DNA from: Acidobacteriaceae bacterium
GTDB taxonomy: Bacteria; Acidobacteriota; Terriglobia; Terriglobales; Acidobacteriaceae
Length of the DNA stretch: 58,282 nucleotides
Direction of reading: 5' to 3'
Assembly: GCA_003132405.1 (NCBI GenBank)
Contig: PKXQ01000139.1
Coordinates: 1-58,282, forward strand
A program made the translations under genes and the position numbers. Shown here one piece after another: positions 8,112 through 15,736 of this stretch (position 1 is its first letter; every line of letters begins with the position of its first letter). Below the pieces are notes generated by a model, which did no database searches, had not been told where the DNA came from, and saw only the letters and a list, made by a program, of their open reading frames with translations.

Positions 8112-9974
8112 ATGGCGCAAAATCTCATTGAACGCCTGAAGCGCGCGCCCGTGCTCTGCGATGGAGCCATGGGCACGCTTCTTTATGCCAAGGGAATTTT
8201 CATCAATCGCTGCTATGACGAGCTCAACCTGTCGCAGCCGGAGCTGATCCGCGGCGTGCATCACGATTATCTGCAGGCGGGTGCCGAGATCATAGAGACC
8301 AATACTTTCGGCGGCAACAGCTTTCGCCTGGCGCGGCACAGCATGACCGATCGCGTGCGCGAGATTAATATTGCGGGCGCACACGTGGCTCGCGAAGCGG
8401 CAAAGAGTTTTGACGTATGGGTGGCGGGATCGATGGGGCCGCTCGGCGTGCGCATAGAACCGCTGGGCAAAACGTCATTTGAAGAGGCGCGAACGGCGTT
8501 CCGCGAACAGGCTGCCGCTCTCATCGAAGGCGGCGTCGATCTGCTGATGCTTGAAACCTTCGGCTATGTCGAAGAGTTGCATCAGGCCGTGCTCGCCTGC
8601 CGCGATGTGAATGCGAAGATTCCGATCGTCGCGCAAGTCACGATTGATGAAGATGGCAACTGCCTTGATGGTTCGGACGCTGAGGCTTTCGCCGCTCGGT
8701 TGAGCGAATGGAACATTGACGTGCTCGGCATCAATTGCAGTGTGGGGCCGGTTGCGATGCTCGACGCGATCGAGCGCGTGCGAGCGGTGACTTCCCTACC
8801 CCTGGCCGCGCAACCAAACGCTGGCATGCCGCGTTCAGTCGAGGGACGCAACATTTATCTCTGCTCGCCGGAATACATGGCGAGCTACACGCGAAAATTC
8901 GTCGCGGCCGGCGTACAGCTGATTGGCGGATGCTGCGGCACTACGCCCGACCACATACGCGCCATGAAGTCGGCGCTGCGCGTCGGCGAAGCACGCGGCA
9001 AGACTGCCGTTACGGAGGCGATTCATTCCGGAAAAACAACTTTAGCTCCGCCGACCCTTCCGATGGCCGAACGTTCGCGCCTTGGCGCCAAAATCGCCGC
9101 GGGCGAGTTTGTCACGATGGTTGAGATCGTACCGCCCAAGGGCATCGACATACGCAAAGAGATAGAGGGGGCGAAGTTCGTGAAGTCGGTCGGCGTGGAT
9201 GCGATCAATATTCCCGACAGCCCGCGCGCCTCTGCGCGCATGAGCAACCAGGCATTGTCGCTTTTGATGCAGCAAGAGGTGGGCATCGAAGCCATCCTGC
9301 ACTACACTTGCCGCGATCGAAACGTGCTGGGCATTCAGTCGGATCTGCTGGGAGCGGCCGCCACTGGCATCCACAATCTGATTTGCATCACCGGCGATCC
9401 GCCGAAGATGGGCAACTATCCCGATGCGACGGCGGTCTTTGACGTGGACGCGATCGGGCTGGTGAACATTGTCCACAATCTGAATCGCGGCCTCGACCTC
9501 GGAGGCAACCCGATCGGCGCCGGGACCAGCTTCGTCATTGGCGTAGGAGCCAACCCGGGGCTGCCCAATCTCGACGAAGAGATCCGTCGTTTTGAATTCA
9601 AAGTCCAAGCCGGAGCGGAGTACGTGGTGACGCAACCGGTATTCGACCTTAATCTGCTGGAAAAGTTTCTGCGGCGGATCGAACACTGCCGCATTCCGCT
9701 GATTGCCGGAATCTGGCCGCTGGTGAGCGCGCGTAACGCGGAATTCATGAAAAACGAGTTGCGGGTATCCGTACCTGATGAAATTCTCAACAGAATGACG
9801 CGCGCTTCGAGTCCACAAGCGGCTCGCGAGGAGGGCGTGGCCATTGCGCGCGAGATGCTGAGCGCGCTCCGCGACCGTGTGCAGGGGGCGCAGATCAGCG
9901 CTCCGCAGGGACGGTATGCTTCGGCCGTCGACGTGCTTGAAGCGCTCGGCTCGAAGCGTCCGGCATCGGTTTAA
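8112..9974 (+). CDS. Bifunctional homocysteine S-methyltransferase / 5,10-methylenetetrahydrofolate reductase
   Basis: A 620-residue fusion of a cobalamin-independent homocysteine methyltransferase domain (about 1–290) and a MetF-like FAD-dependent reductase TIM barrel (about 325–605). The first half has CDGAMGTLLY at the start and the zinc-binding cysteines C209 (INCSVGP) and C274/C275 (IGGCCGTTPDH). The second half begins FVTMVEIVPPKG and has the folate/FAD barrel features NLICITGDPPKMG and YVVTQPVFD. The same architecture is known in Bacillus YitJ and in other phyla. It would link one-carbon folate metabolism to methionine synthesis or recycling. The ATG has only a weak ribosome-binding site. 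It is monocistronic by spacing; xseB follows after about 100 nt. Confidence 0.93.
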   Translation: MAQNLIERLKRAPVLCDGAMGTLLYAKGIFINRCYDELNLSQPELIRGVHHDYLQAGAEIIETNTFGGNSFRLARHSMTDRVREINIAGAHVAREAAKSFDVWVAGSMGPLGVRIEPLGKTSFEEARTAFREQAAALIEGGVDLLMLETFGYVEELHQAVLACRDVNAKIPIVAQVTIDEDGNCLDGSDAEAFAARLSEWNIDVLGINCSVGPVAMLDAIERVRAVTSLPLAAQPNAGMPRSVEGRNIYLCSPEYMASYTRKFVAAGVQLIGGCCGTTPDHIRAMKSALRVGEARGKTAVTEAIHSGKTTLAPPTLPMAERSRLGAKIAAGEFVTMVEIVPPKGIDIRKEIEGAKFVKSVGVDAINIPDSPRASARMSNQALSLLMQQEVGIEAILHYTCRDRNVLGIQSDLLGAAATGIHNLICITGDPPKMGNYPDATAVFDVDAIGLVNIVHNLNRGLDLGGNPIGAGTSFVIGVGANPGLPNLDEEIRRFEFKVQAGAEYVVTQPVFDLNLLEKFLRRIEHCRIPLIAGIWPLVSARNAEFMKNELRVSVPDEILNRMTRASSPQAAREEGVAIAREMLSALRDRVQGAQISAPQGRYASAVDVLEALGSKRPASV

Positions 9975-10075
9975 TTTTGGGAACGCACCTGCCCAACAAA
10001 TTATGCGGATTAAAAAAATTCTCTGGACATTTTTCGCCGCAAGCCGCATTACAATAGAGTGTAGGAGCAATTGGA

Positions 10076-10312
10076 TTGGTAAAGTTTGAAGAATGCCTCG
10101 AGCGTCTCGAAAAGATTGTCCAGGAACTGGAAAAAGGGGAGGTTCCCCTGGAAAAGTCGCTGACGCTGTTTGAAGAAGGCATGCAACTTTCCGCCACCTG
10201 CCGCAAGCAACTGGAAGACGCGGAGGGCAAGGTTGAGATTCTGCTCAAGCAGAACGGAAAACTTCAAGCTGAACCGTTCGAGCCCCCGGCCGAGAGAGCG
10301 TCGCGCAAATAA
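10076..10312 (+). CDS. xseB: Exodeoxyribonuclease VII small subunit
   Basis: A 78-residue helical protein with the full XseB signature: KFEECLERLEKIVQELEKGE and PLEKSLTLFEEGMQLSATCR. XseB forms the coiled-coil stalk subunits around XseA and is needed for bidirectional ssDNA exonuclease activity. The start is TTG with AGGAG eight nt upstream. The large-subunit gene xseA is not in the window. xseB is separated from the prenyl synthase gene, its common neighbour in many genomes, by a receiver-like gene and a repeat array. Confidence 0.93.
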   Translation: MVKFEECLERLEKIVQELEKGEVPLEKSLTLFEEGMQLSATCRKQLEDAEGKVEILLKQNGKLQAEPFEPPAERASRK

Positions 10313-10411
10313 CGCTGTCATGCTCGGTTCGGATATGACAACGCCTGTGCTAGCCGTTTAGCTGTCGCAGCCAAGGCCGCCGCAAAACTGCGGTGAACGT
10401 CAGGGGGATCT

Positions 10412-10774
10412 ATGGAACCACTCCGCGTAGTTCTTTATCAGAATGACCCCGGAACTGCTGAAACTCTGGCGGTCAGCCTTTCCCAACACTTTGAATCTGT
10501 TTATCTGGCGCGTTCGTCGGCAGAGGCGGGGCTCGCCATTTCGCAGCATCGTGCCGAGGCGCTCGTGCTCGACCTCGAGGCGCTGGACTGGGCCGACCTT
10601 GAGCGCTTGCGTCAAGACTTTCCCCGCCTCTGCATCGTCGGCACTCACCGCCTAGCGGACGAAGAGCTATGGACGGCAGCGTTGAATCAAGGCGCCTCCG
10701 ACATTTGCGAGCCGCGCCAGGATGACGTGGTGCGCTCGGTATTGCAGGGGCTCACGCAGCGGGCGGTGGCGTGA
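10412..10774 (+). CDS. Receiver-like (pseudo-receiver) single-domain protein
   Basis: A 120-residue protein with the alternating strand/helix layout of CheY-like receivers: LRVVLYQNDPGTAETL, ALVLDLEALDW, LCIVGTHRLAD, GASDICEPRQDD. The usual acidic pair at the end of strand 1 is ND instead of DD/ED, and the conserved Lys of strand 5 (KP) is replaced by EPR. The candidate phospho-acceptor Asp of VLDLE is kept. Canonical phosphorylation is therefore doubtful and it may act as a constitutive interaction module. There is no output domain. GGGGG precedes the ATG by five nt. Confidence 0.7.
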   Translation: MEPLRVVLYQNDPGTAETLAVSLSQHFESVYLARSSAEAGLAISQHRAEALVLDLEALDWADLERLRQDFPRLCIVGTHRLADEELWTAALNQGASDICEPRQDDVVRSVLQGLTQRAVA

Positions 10775-10925
10775 AAAGGCAGGAAAAGCAGAAGACAGGA
10801 AAAGCAAGGATCAGGAAAAGCAGAAGCTAGGAAAAGATGACCGAAGCCTCCTGCTTTTGCTGCTTTTCCTGACTCTTGCTTTTCCTAGCCTTTGGCTTTC
10901 CTGTCTTGTGCTTTTCCTGCCCTTT
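10775..10925. repeat. 16-nt tandem array arranged as a large inverted repeat
   Basis: The left arm (10780–10843) holds four copies of a 16-mer beginning CAGGAAAAGCAGAAGA, degenerating in the last copy. The right arm (about 10850–10925) holds about four copies of the reverse-complement unit GCTTTTCCTGACTCTT. The outermost 16 bases of the two arms are nearly perfectly complementary. The array fills the whole spacer between the receiver-like gene and ispA, so any transcript through it would fold into a long imperfect hairpin. Period and inverted layout exclude a CRISPR array. Confidence 0.8.
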
Positions 10926-10946
10926 GGCTTGTTATACTGCGGTTCC

Positions 10947-11924
10947 ATGCTGAAACTGGTTCTTGAGCAGGGACGCGAAGCCGCCGATGTGGCGCTGGAA
11001 GAGCTTTTGCCACCCGCCACCCAACATCCATCTTCCATTCATCAGGCGATGCGGCACAGTGTTTTTGCTGGCGGCAAACGGCTGCGTCCGATCCTCTGCA
11101 TGGAAGCGGGGCGGATGATTCGAGCCGGTGCGGACGCTCATTCGCGCGCTCGATCGCATACTCAATCAAACGCCGCGGCATCGTCGGAGAAATCATCGTC
11201 GGCAAAGTTGCCCTACGCGGCTTCGCTGCCCCCTGGCATTGACCAGGTCGGCGCGGCGCTTGAAATGCTTCACACCTATTCGCTGATTCACGACGATCTG
11301 CCCGCGCTCGACAACGACGACCTGCGCCGGGGACGGCCAACCTGCCACAAGGCTTTCGGCGAAGCGATTGCCATTCTCGCCGGAGACGCGCTGCAGACGC
11401 GGGTTTACGAAGTGCTGGCGCAACTCATTTGCCCGGCGGAGGCGCGCGTCGAGATCATCCGCGAAATCGCGCACGCCACGGGCACAGTCGACGGCATGAT
11501 CGGAGGCCAGGTCGTCGACCTCGAAGCCGAACACAAGAAGCCCGACCTTGCGACGCTCGAATATATCCACCGTTCGAAGACCGCGGCGCTCATCGCCGCC
11601 AGCGTGGTTAGTGGAGGAATTTATGCGGGCGGCAGCGCGGGCGATATCGTGCGCCTGCGAATCTATGGACAGTCGATCGGACTAGCGTTTCAGATTGTCG
11701 ACGATGTTCTCGACCTGACGCAAACATCGGAGCAACTGGGAAAGACCGCGGGCAAAGACGCGGCGGCCGAGAAGGCGACCTACCCCGCGCTATTCGGATT
11801 CGAGGAGTCGATACATAGGGCTGACGCGCTGGTTGATCAAGCCTGCGCGGAGCTCAACGAATATGGCGAGGGCGCAGCCACACTGAAAGAATTGGCGCGG
11901 TATCTCGCGGCGAGAAAAAGTTAG
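10947..11924 (+). CDS. ispA: Polyprenyl (farnesyl/geranyl-type) diphosphate synthase
   Basis: A 325-residue all-helical trans-prenyltransferase that condenses isopentenyl diphosphate with allylic diphosphates in the isoprenoid pathway. Both aspartate-rich motifs are present: [20 protein letters not shown] (first motif, DDxxxxD) and FQIVDDVLD (second motif). GGKRLRPIL is the substrate-binding motif. Residues about 58–85 form a Ser/Ala-rich insertion ([13 protein letters not shown]) not usual in IspA. Chain length (C15 or C20) cannot be decided. The ATG is chosen because homology starts there; the in-frame sequence before it is translated repeat. TATACT lies nine nt before the ATG, so a nearly leaderless transcript is possible. 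Confidence 0.92.
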   Translation: MLKLVLEQGREAADVALEELLPPATQHPSSIHQAMRHSVFAGGKRLRPILCMEAGRMIRAGADAHSRARSHTQSNAAASSEKSSSAKLPYAASLPPGIDQVGAALEMLHTYSLIHDDLPALDNDDLRRGRPTCHKAFGEAIAILAGDALQTRVYEVLAQLICPAEARVEIIREIAHATGTVDGMIGGQVVDLEAEHKKPDLATLEYIHRSKTAALIAASVVSGGIYAGGSAGDIVRLRIYGQSIGLAFQIVDDVLDLTQTSEQLGKTAGKDAAAEKATYPALFGFEESIHRADALVDQACAELNEYGEGAATLKELARYLAARKS

Positions 11925-11934
11925 AGTTGTAATA

Positions 11935-13926
11935 ATGAACAACCACGAAGATTTGCGAAATAGCGATCGCCGTAATAACGCCGGTCAGAATAAACATCTC
12001 GGAATGAATCGCGCCATCTCCCGCCGCGATTTTCTCAATGGAGTCGCACTCACCATCGGTAGCACTTTGCTTCCTCCGGCCGCTCTGGCTTTCGACGAAT
12101 CACCCTACGCGCCTGAGAAATCGCCTGGCTACTATCCTCCGGCGCTGACCGGAATGCGCGGCAACCATGATGGCAGCTTTACCTATGCTCACAGGCTACG
12201 CGACGGCGAGGCATGGGACGCGGACTCGGCGGCCAAACCTGAGAACACGGGCGAGACATACGACTTGGTTATCGTGGGCGCGGGCATCAGCGGACTCTCT
12301 GCCGCCTATTTCTATCGCCAACTGGCCGAGAAGAAGGTTGGTGTGCAAACGGCCGGCAGGAAAAGCCCCCGCATCCTCATCCTCGACAATCATGACGACT
12401 TCGGAGGCCACGCTAAGCGCAACGAATTTCGCGTTGACGATCGCACGCTACTGGCCCACGGGGGCACGATGTCGATTGAGCGGCCCGCCGAATACAGCAA
12501 AGTTGCGCGCAGCCTGCTGACTGAACTGGGCATCGATCTCGATCGCTTCTATAAGGCTTACGATCGCAAACTTTATAGCCAACTCGGGACTGCGGTGTTT
12601 TACGATCGCGCCACTTTTGGCGAAGATCGCCTTGTCACCGGGCTTGGCAAAACGCCATGGCCGGAATTTCTGGCGAAGTCTCCGCTATCAGAAATCGTCC
12701 GTCGCGACATCGCTCGCGTCTACACCGACAAGAGAGATTATTTCCCCGGCCTCAATCGTGAGCAGAAGATCGAGCGCCTGCGCAAGATCAGCTATGCAGA
12801 CTTTCTCACGCAGGTCTGCAAGGTCACGCCCGACGCGCTTCCCTTCTTCCAGACCTACACCAACGATTTATTCACCGTCGGCACTGAGGCCGTTCCCGCC
12901 CTCGATTGCTACATGGCGGGAGACGATTACGGCGCCATCAGCTATCCGGGCTTCGACGGTCTCGGGCTTGAAGCGCGGGAGAGAGAACCGTACATTTTTC
13001 ATTTCCCCGATGGCAACGCTTCGATTGCGCGGCTGCTGGTGCGGAGCCTCGTACCCGCCGCAATGCCGAGCCACGGCGCCCCCGGACATACCGCGCACAG
13101 CGATGCGATGGATGATATCGTTACCGCCCGCGCCGACTACAGCCGTCTTGATCAGCCTGACTCGCCTGTCCGCATACGCCTCAACAGTACTGTCGTGCAC
13201 GTTAACCACGTAGGCCCTGCGCAAAGCGCCCACGAAGTCGACATCGCCTACGAGCGCGGAGGCAAGCTGCAAACCGTGCGCGCGAAACATTGCATCCTTG
13301 CCTGCTACAACACCATGATTCCGTACCTCTGCCCCGAGCTGCCGCAGAGCCAGCGGCAGGCGCTCTCGTATCTGGTGAAGATGCCGCTCGTCTATACGCA
13401 TGTCGCGATTTCCAACTGGACCAGCTTCCACAAACTCGGAATCCATCAGATCGTCTCTCCCGGCAGTTATCATTGTTTTACTGCGCTCGATTATCCGGTG
13501 AGCCTGGGCGACTATCGCTTCCCGTCGAATCCAGAAGAGCCGATGGTTCTCTTCATGCTGCGCACGCCTTGCGAACGCGGATTGCCCGTCCGCGATCAGA
13601 ATCGCGCCGGACGCGCCGAGCTTATGAGCACACCCTTCTCCACCTTCGAGCACAACATCCGCGAACAGCTAGGCCTCATGCTAGGCTCAGCCGGATTCGA
13701 TCCCGCCCGCGATATCCAGGGCATCACCGTCAATCGCTGGGCGCACGGCTACGCCTTCGCTCCGAATTCGCTATTCGATCCCGACTGGAAAGAAGGCGAA
13801 GAGCCTTGGGTAGTAGGACGCCAGCGCTTCGGCCGTATCGCCATAGCGAATTCAGATGCCGGCGCAGAAGCCGAAACCGATGTCGCGATTGATGAGGCGC
13901 ATCGGGCGGTGCGGGAGATTCTCTAG
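11935..13926 (+). CDS. Tat-exported FAD-dependent oxidoreductase, spermidine-dehydrogenase-like
   Basis: A 663-residue flavoprotein. The N terminus carries a twin-arginine signal (SRRDFLNG at about 29–36, then a hydrophobic segment ending PAALAF), so the folded holoenzyme should be exported. A Rossmann FAD-binding motif follows ([14 protein letters not shown]). The [20 protein letters not shown] segment near residues 61–80 matches, from memory, the family that includes Pseudomonas spermidine dehydrogenase SpdH; the amine substrate is inference. The C-terminal half keeps the family's [20 protein letters not shown]-contacting block. It starts 10 nt after ispA and is probably cotranscribed with it. 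Confidence 0.85.
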   Translation: MNNHEDLRNSDRRNNAGQNKHLGMNRAISRRDFLNGVALTIGSTLLPPAALAFDESPYAPEKSPGYYPPALTGMRGNHDGSFTYAHRLRDGEAWDADSAAKPENTGETYDLVIVGAGISGLSAAYFYRQLAEKKVGVQTAGRKSPRILILDNHDDFGGHAKRNEFRVDDRTLLAHGGTMSIERPAEYSKVARSLLTELGIDLDRFYKAYDRKLYSQLGTAVFYDRATFGEDRLVTGLGKTPWPEFLAKSPLSEIVRRDIARVYTDKRDYFPGLNREQKIERLRKISYADFLTQVCKVTPDALPFFQTYTNDLFTVGTEAVPALDCYMAGDDYGAISYPGFDGLGLEAREREPYIFHFPDGNASIARLLVRSLVPAAMPSHGAPGHTAHSDAMDDIVTARADYSRLDQPDSPVRIRLNSTVVHVNHVGPAQSAHEVDIAYERGGKLQTVRAKHCILACYNTMIPYLCPELPQSQRQALSYLVKMPLVYTHVAISNWTSFHKLGIHQIVSPGSYHCFTALDYPVSLGDYRFPSNPEEPMVLFMLRTPCERGLPVRDQNRAGRAELMSTPFSTFEHNIREQLGLMLGSAGFDPARDIQGITVNRWAHGYAFAPNSLFDPDWKEGEEPWVVGRQRFGRIAIANSDAGAEAETDVAIDEAHRAVREIL

Positions 13927-13984
13927 CGGTGCACTCGGGGTTAGTTATGATCCGAAGAACCGTGTTACGGCGAACACGATGACA

Positions 13985-14058
13985 AGTAGCGGACAGGAGT
14001 GTCCGCTCCACACAATCGCAACGTGGTCGAAAAAATGGGGCTGGAGGAGGATGCCGGT
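13985..14058 (+). repeat. Dispersed hairpin repeat, copy 1
   Basis: Contains AGCGGACA-GGAG-TGTCCGCT (perfect 8-bp hairpin), then CCACACAATC, an A tract and GGGGCTGGAGGAGGATGCC. It matches copy 2 at 14657–14732 over its whole length with few changes and in the same orientation; the second hairpin of the element is degenerate here. It is the kind of intergenic repeat whose translation gives strings such as SGQECPLHT. Confidence 0.8.
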
Positions 14059-14111
14059 TGTGATTCTGATGCGAGGGTCATAGACCTTGATCGCGGACGT
14101 GGCGGACGGAA

Positions 14112-14486
14112 TCAAGCTGCGGTCTGACGGAGTAAAATTCTGGCCTCGCGAAGCAGCACCGACGAGCACTCCACTTTCGAAAGGATAGCGGCAATGCCGG
14201 CCGCGCGGGTTTCCTGCTCGGGGAACATTCCCCCGTAATCGCTTAAGATAATAATCGCGACTGTGGGCAGGATCTGTCTCAAACGACGCGCCGCCTCAAG
14301 ACCATTCATCCCTGGCATGGAGAGGTCCATTACAATCAGGCTCGGGTTTAATCTTTGAGCCTTCTCAATCGCTGCCGGGCCGTTTTCCGCCTCGCCGCAC
14401 ACTTCAAACCCGCCATCGGCAAATAGCCGCACCAGAGATTCATGGACTAATGGACTATCGTCCACAATCAAGACCGAGCTAGCCAT
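14112..14486 (-). CDS. Single-domain response regulator (CheY-like)
   Basis: A 124-residue receiver with all canonical residues: acidic pair in LIVDDSPLVHE, phospho-acceptor Asp in LIVMDLSMPGMNG (about residue 55), Ser in IIILSDYG and Lys in LSKVE. There is no DNA-binding output, so it should act by protein contact or phosphotransfer. A hybrid histidine kinase on the same strand 1.2 kb upstream is a possible but unproven partner. GAGG precedes the ATG by about eight nt. The gene is bracketed by two direct copies of a dispersed hairpin repeat. Confidence 0.9.
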   Translation of the reverse strand: MASSVLIVDDSPLVHESLVRLFADGGFEVCGEAENGPAAIEKAQRLNPSLIVMDLSMPGMNGLEAARRLRQILPTVAIIILSDYGGMFPEQETRAAGIAAILSKVECSSVLLREARILLRQTAA

Positions 14487-14806
14487 CTGTAGGACCTCAC
14501 ACCAATTAGAGGGCAGCGAGGGTTAGAAGCCCTGAGCTTGTTGGAACTGAGATGCCGCGCGCCGACAAGAGTTTTCCCACTTTCTCCAAAATAGACGCTA
14601 TTAACCTCGACAATCGAAGCACGCTATCAGAACTCCGGGTGTCGCTTCGGATGAGAAGCAGCGGACAGGAGTGTCCGCTCCACACAATCACAACGCGCTC
14701 AAAAAATGGGGCCGGAGGAGGATGCCGGCCCCAAACAAAGTGACTACTAGAAGTAACTAATCCTAGAACTGATAATTCATGAGCGGTTGTGCTTACTCGC
14801 TAACTC
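14487..14806. other. Spacer between response regulator and Crp/Fnr gene
   Basis: Apart from the dispersed repeat copy 2 inside it, I see no gene. The spacer holds the untranslated end of the Crp/Fnr gene and the upstream region of the response regulator. A search by eye for a sigma-70 promoter reading towards the response regulator gave nothing convincing. Confidence 0.4.
14657..14732 (+). repeat. Dispersed hairpin repeat, copy 2, with terminator-like second stem
   Basis: Same element as copy 1: AGCGGACA-GGAG-TGTCCGCT, CCACACAATC, an A tract, and then GGGGCCGG-AGGAGGAT-GCCGGCCCC, which here is an intact GC-rich hairpin. An A tract precedes the second stem, so on the minus strand the stem is followed by TTTTTT: a plausible terminator for the leftward Crp/Fnr transcript. 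Confidence 0.8.
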
Positions 14807-15508
14807 TTACGCGGTAATCAGGGACTCCAGGGCTACGCGGTTCGGGATTACCAGGGTTGAGCCGGTCTGCTGAATCAGGTGCTGTTTCTTGAATCCGGCG
14901 AAGAGGCGGCTTACGGTTTCGCGCGAGGAGCCGATCATCTGGCCGATCTCTTCGTGGGTCAGGGCGAGCTTCATTTGGCCCGGGTTCTTGGCGCTGGTGT
15001 TCTCGTCCAGCCATCCTACTAGCAGGCGAGCTAGCTTTTCGCTGGCCGAATCGGAGAGGATGAGGTCGCGGATTTCGCGGCAGGTCGAGGCATAATCGCG
15101 GCTGATGTGCTGCGTGACCCAGAGGGCTAGTTCGCCGTGCTGGCGCATGAGGCGCACCAAATCTGCCTGGCGGAGGAAGCTGATCTCGCAGGGCTCCTGC
15201 GTTTCGGCGGTCGCTTCGTAAGGGCGTCCGGAGACTACGGCGGCCACGCCCAATGGGCAGCCTATGTCGGCGATGCGCAGAATCAGCGTTCGGCCGTCAC
15301 TGCCACAAACCGAGAGCTTTACGCGTCCGCGACGCACGATGAAGACGCCTCGCGGCGATTGCGCTTCCGCGAACAGGACTGCTCCGGTGGGATAGCTGGT
15401 GGTGAGCGCCGCTTGCTCCAGGGCTTCGATCGCGGCTGGGGGAAGATCGCCAAACGTCTTATCTACCGGTGCAAGTTTCTGGGCATTGTTGACTACTTGT
15501 GTGGCCAT
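14807..15508 (-). CDS. Crp/Fnr-family transcriptional regulator
   Basis: A 233-residue regulator with an N-terminal cNMP-binding beta-roll (about 20–135, including GVFIVRRGRVKLSV) and a C-terminal winged helix in which LTHEEIGQMIGSSRETVSRL is the helix-turn-helix. The recognition helix SSRETVSR fits the Crp branch (E and R contacts). There is no N-terminal Cys cluster for an iron–sulphur centre, so it is not a classical FNR. The ligand is unknown. GGAGG lies six nt before the ATG. A near-consensus CRP half-site pair lies about 180 nt upstream and may mediate autoregulation. Confidence 0.92.
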   Translation of the reverse strand: MATQVVNNAQKLAPVDKTFGDLPPAAIEALEQAALTTSYPTGAVLFAEAQSPRGVFIVRRGRVKLSVCGSDGRTLILRIADIGCPLGVAAVVSGRPYEATAETQEPCEISFLRQADLVRLMRQHGELALWVTQHISRDYASTCREIRDLILSDSASEKLARLLVGWLDENTSAKNPGQMKLALTHEEIGQMIGSSRETVSRLFAGFKKQHLIQQTGSTLVIPNRVALESLITA

Positions 15509-15689
15509 ATGTTGCCTCCGCTCGCATGTACTTTGGCAAACGCCTCGCCATTCGTCGCACAGGGCCCAAAATTTATGGAAGTCGTGTAAGTGGAACGAAA
15601 TAATAGCATTGCCTGGGTGCGGTAGCGAACAATATATTCTCGACTACGCTTAAGCGGCGACTGGAACTGGGTGCTTTCCCACAGCGATG

Positions 15690-15705
15690 TGTGATCTCCA
15701 TCACC
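15690..15705. promoter_or_regulatory. CRP-like operator candidate
   Basis: TGTGA-TCTCCA-TCACC differs by one base from the CRP consensus TGTGA-N6-TCACA. It lies between the hybrid kinase stop and the Crp/Fnr gene, about 180 nt upstream of the latter's start codon. Function is inferred from the motif only. Confidence 0.45.
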
Positions 15706-15736
15706 AAACCATTGGTTAGATGACCAAAGAGTTGGG

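Noticed and set aside
9042..10070. 342-codon open frame on the minus strand
   Set aside because: Antisense to the MetF domain of the fusion enzyme; composition is not protein-like and no start signal is present.
10775..10925. CRISPR array
   Set aside because: Units are 16 nt, contiguous without unique spacers, and half are inverted; no cas genes nearby.
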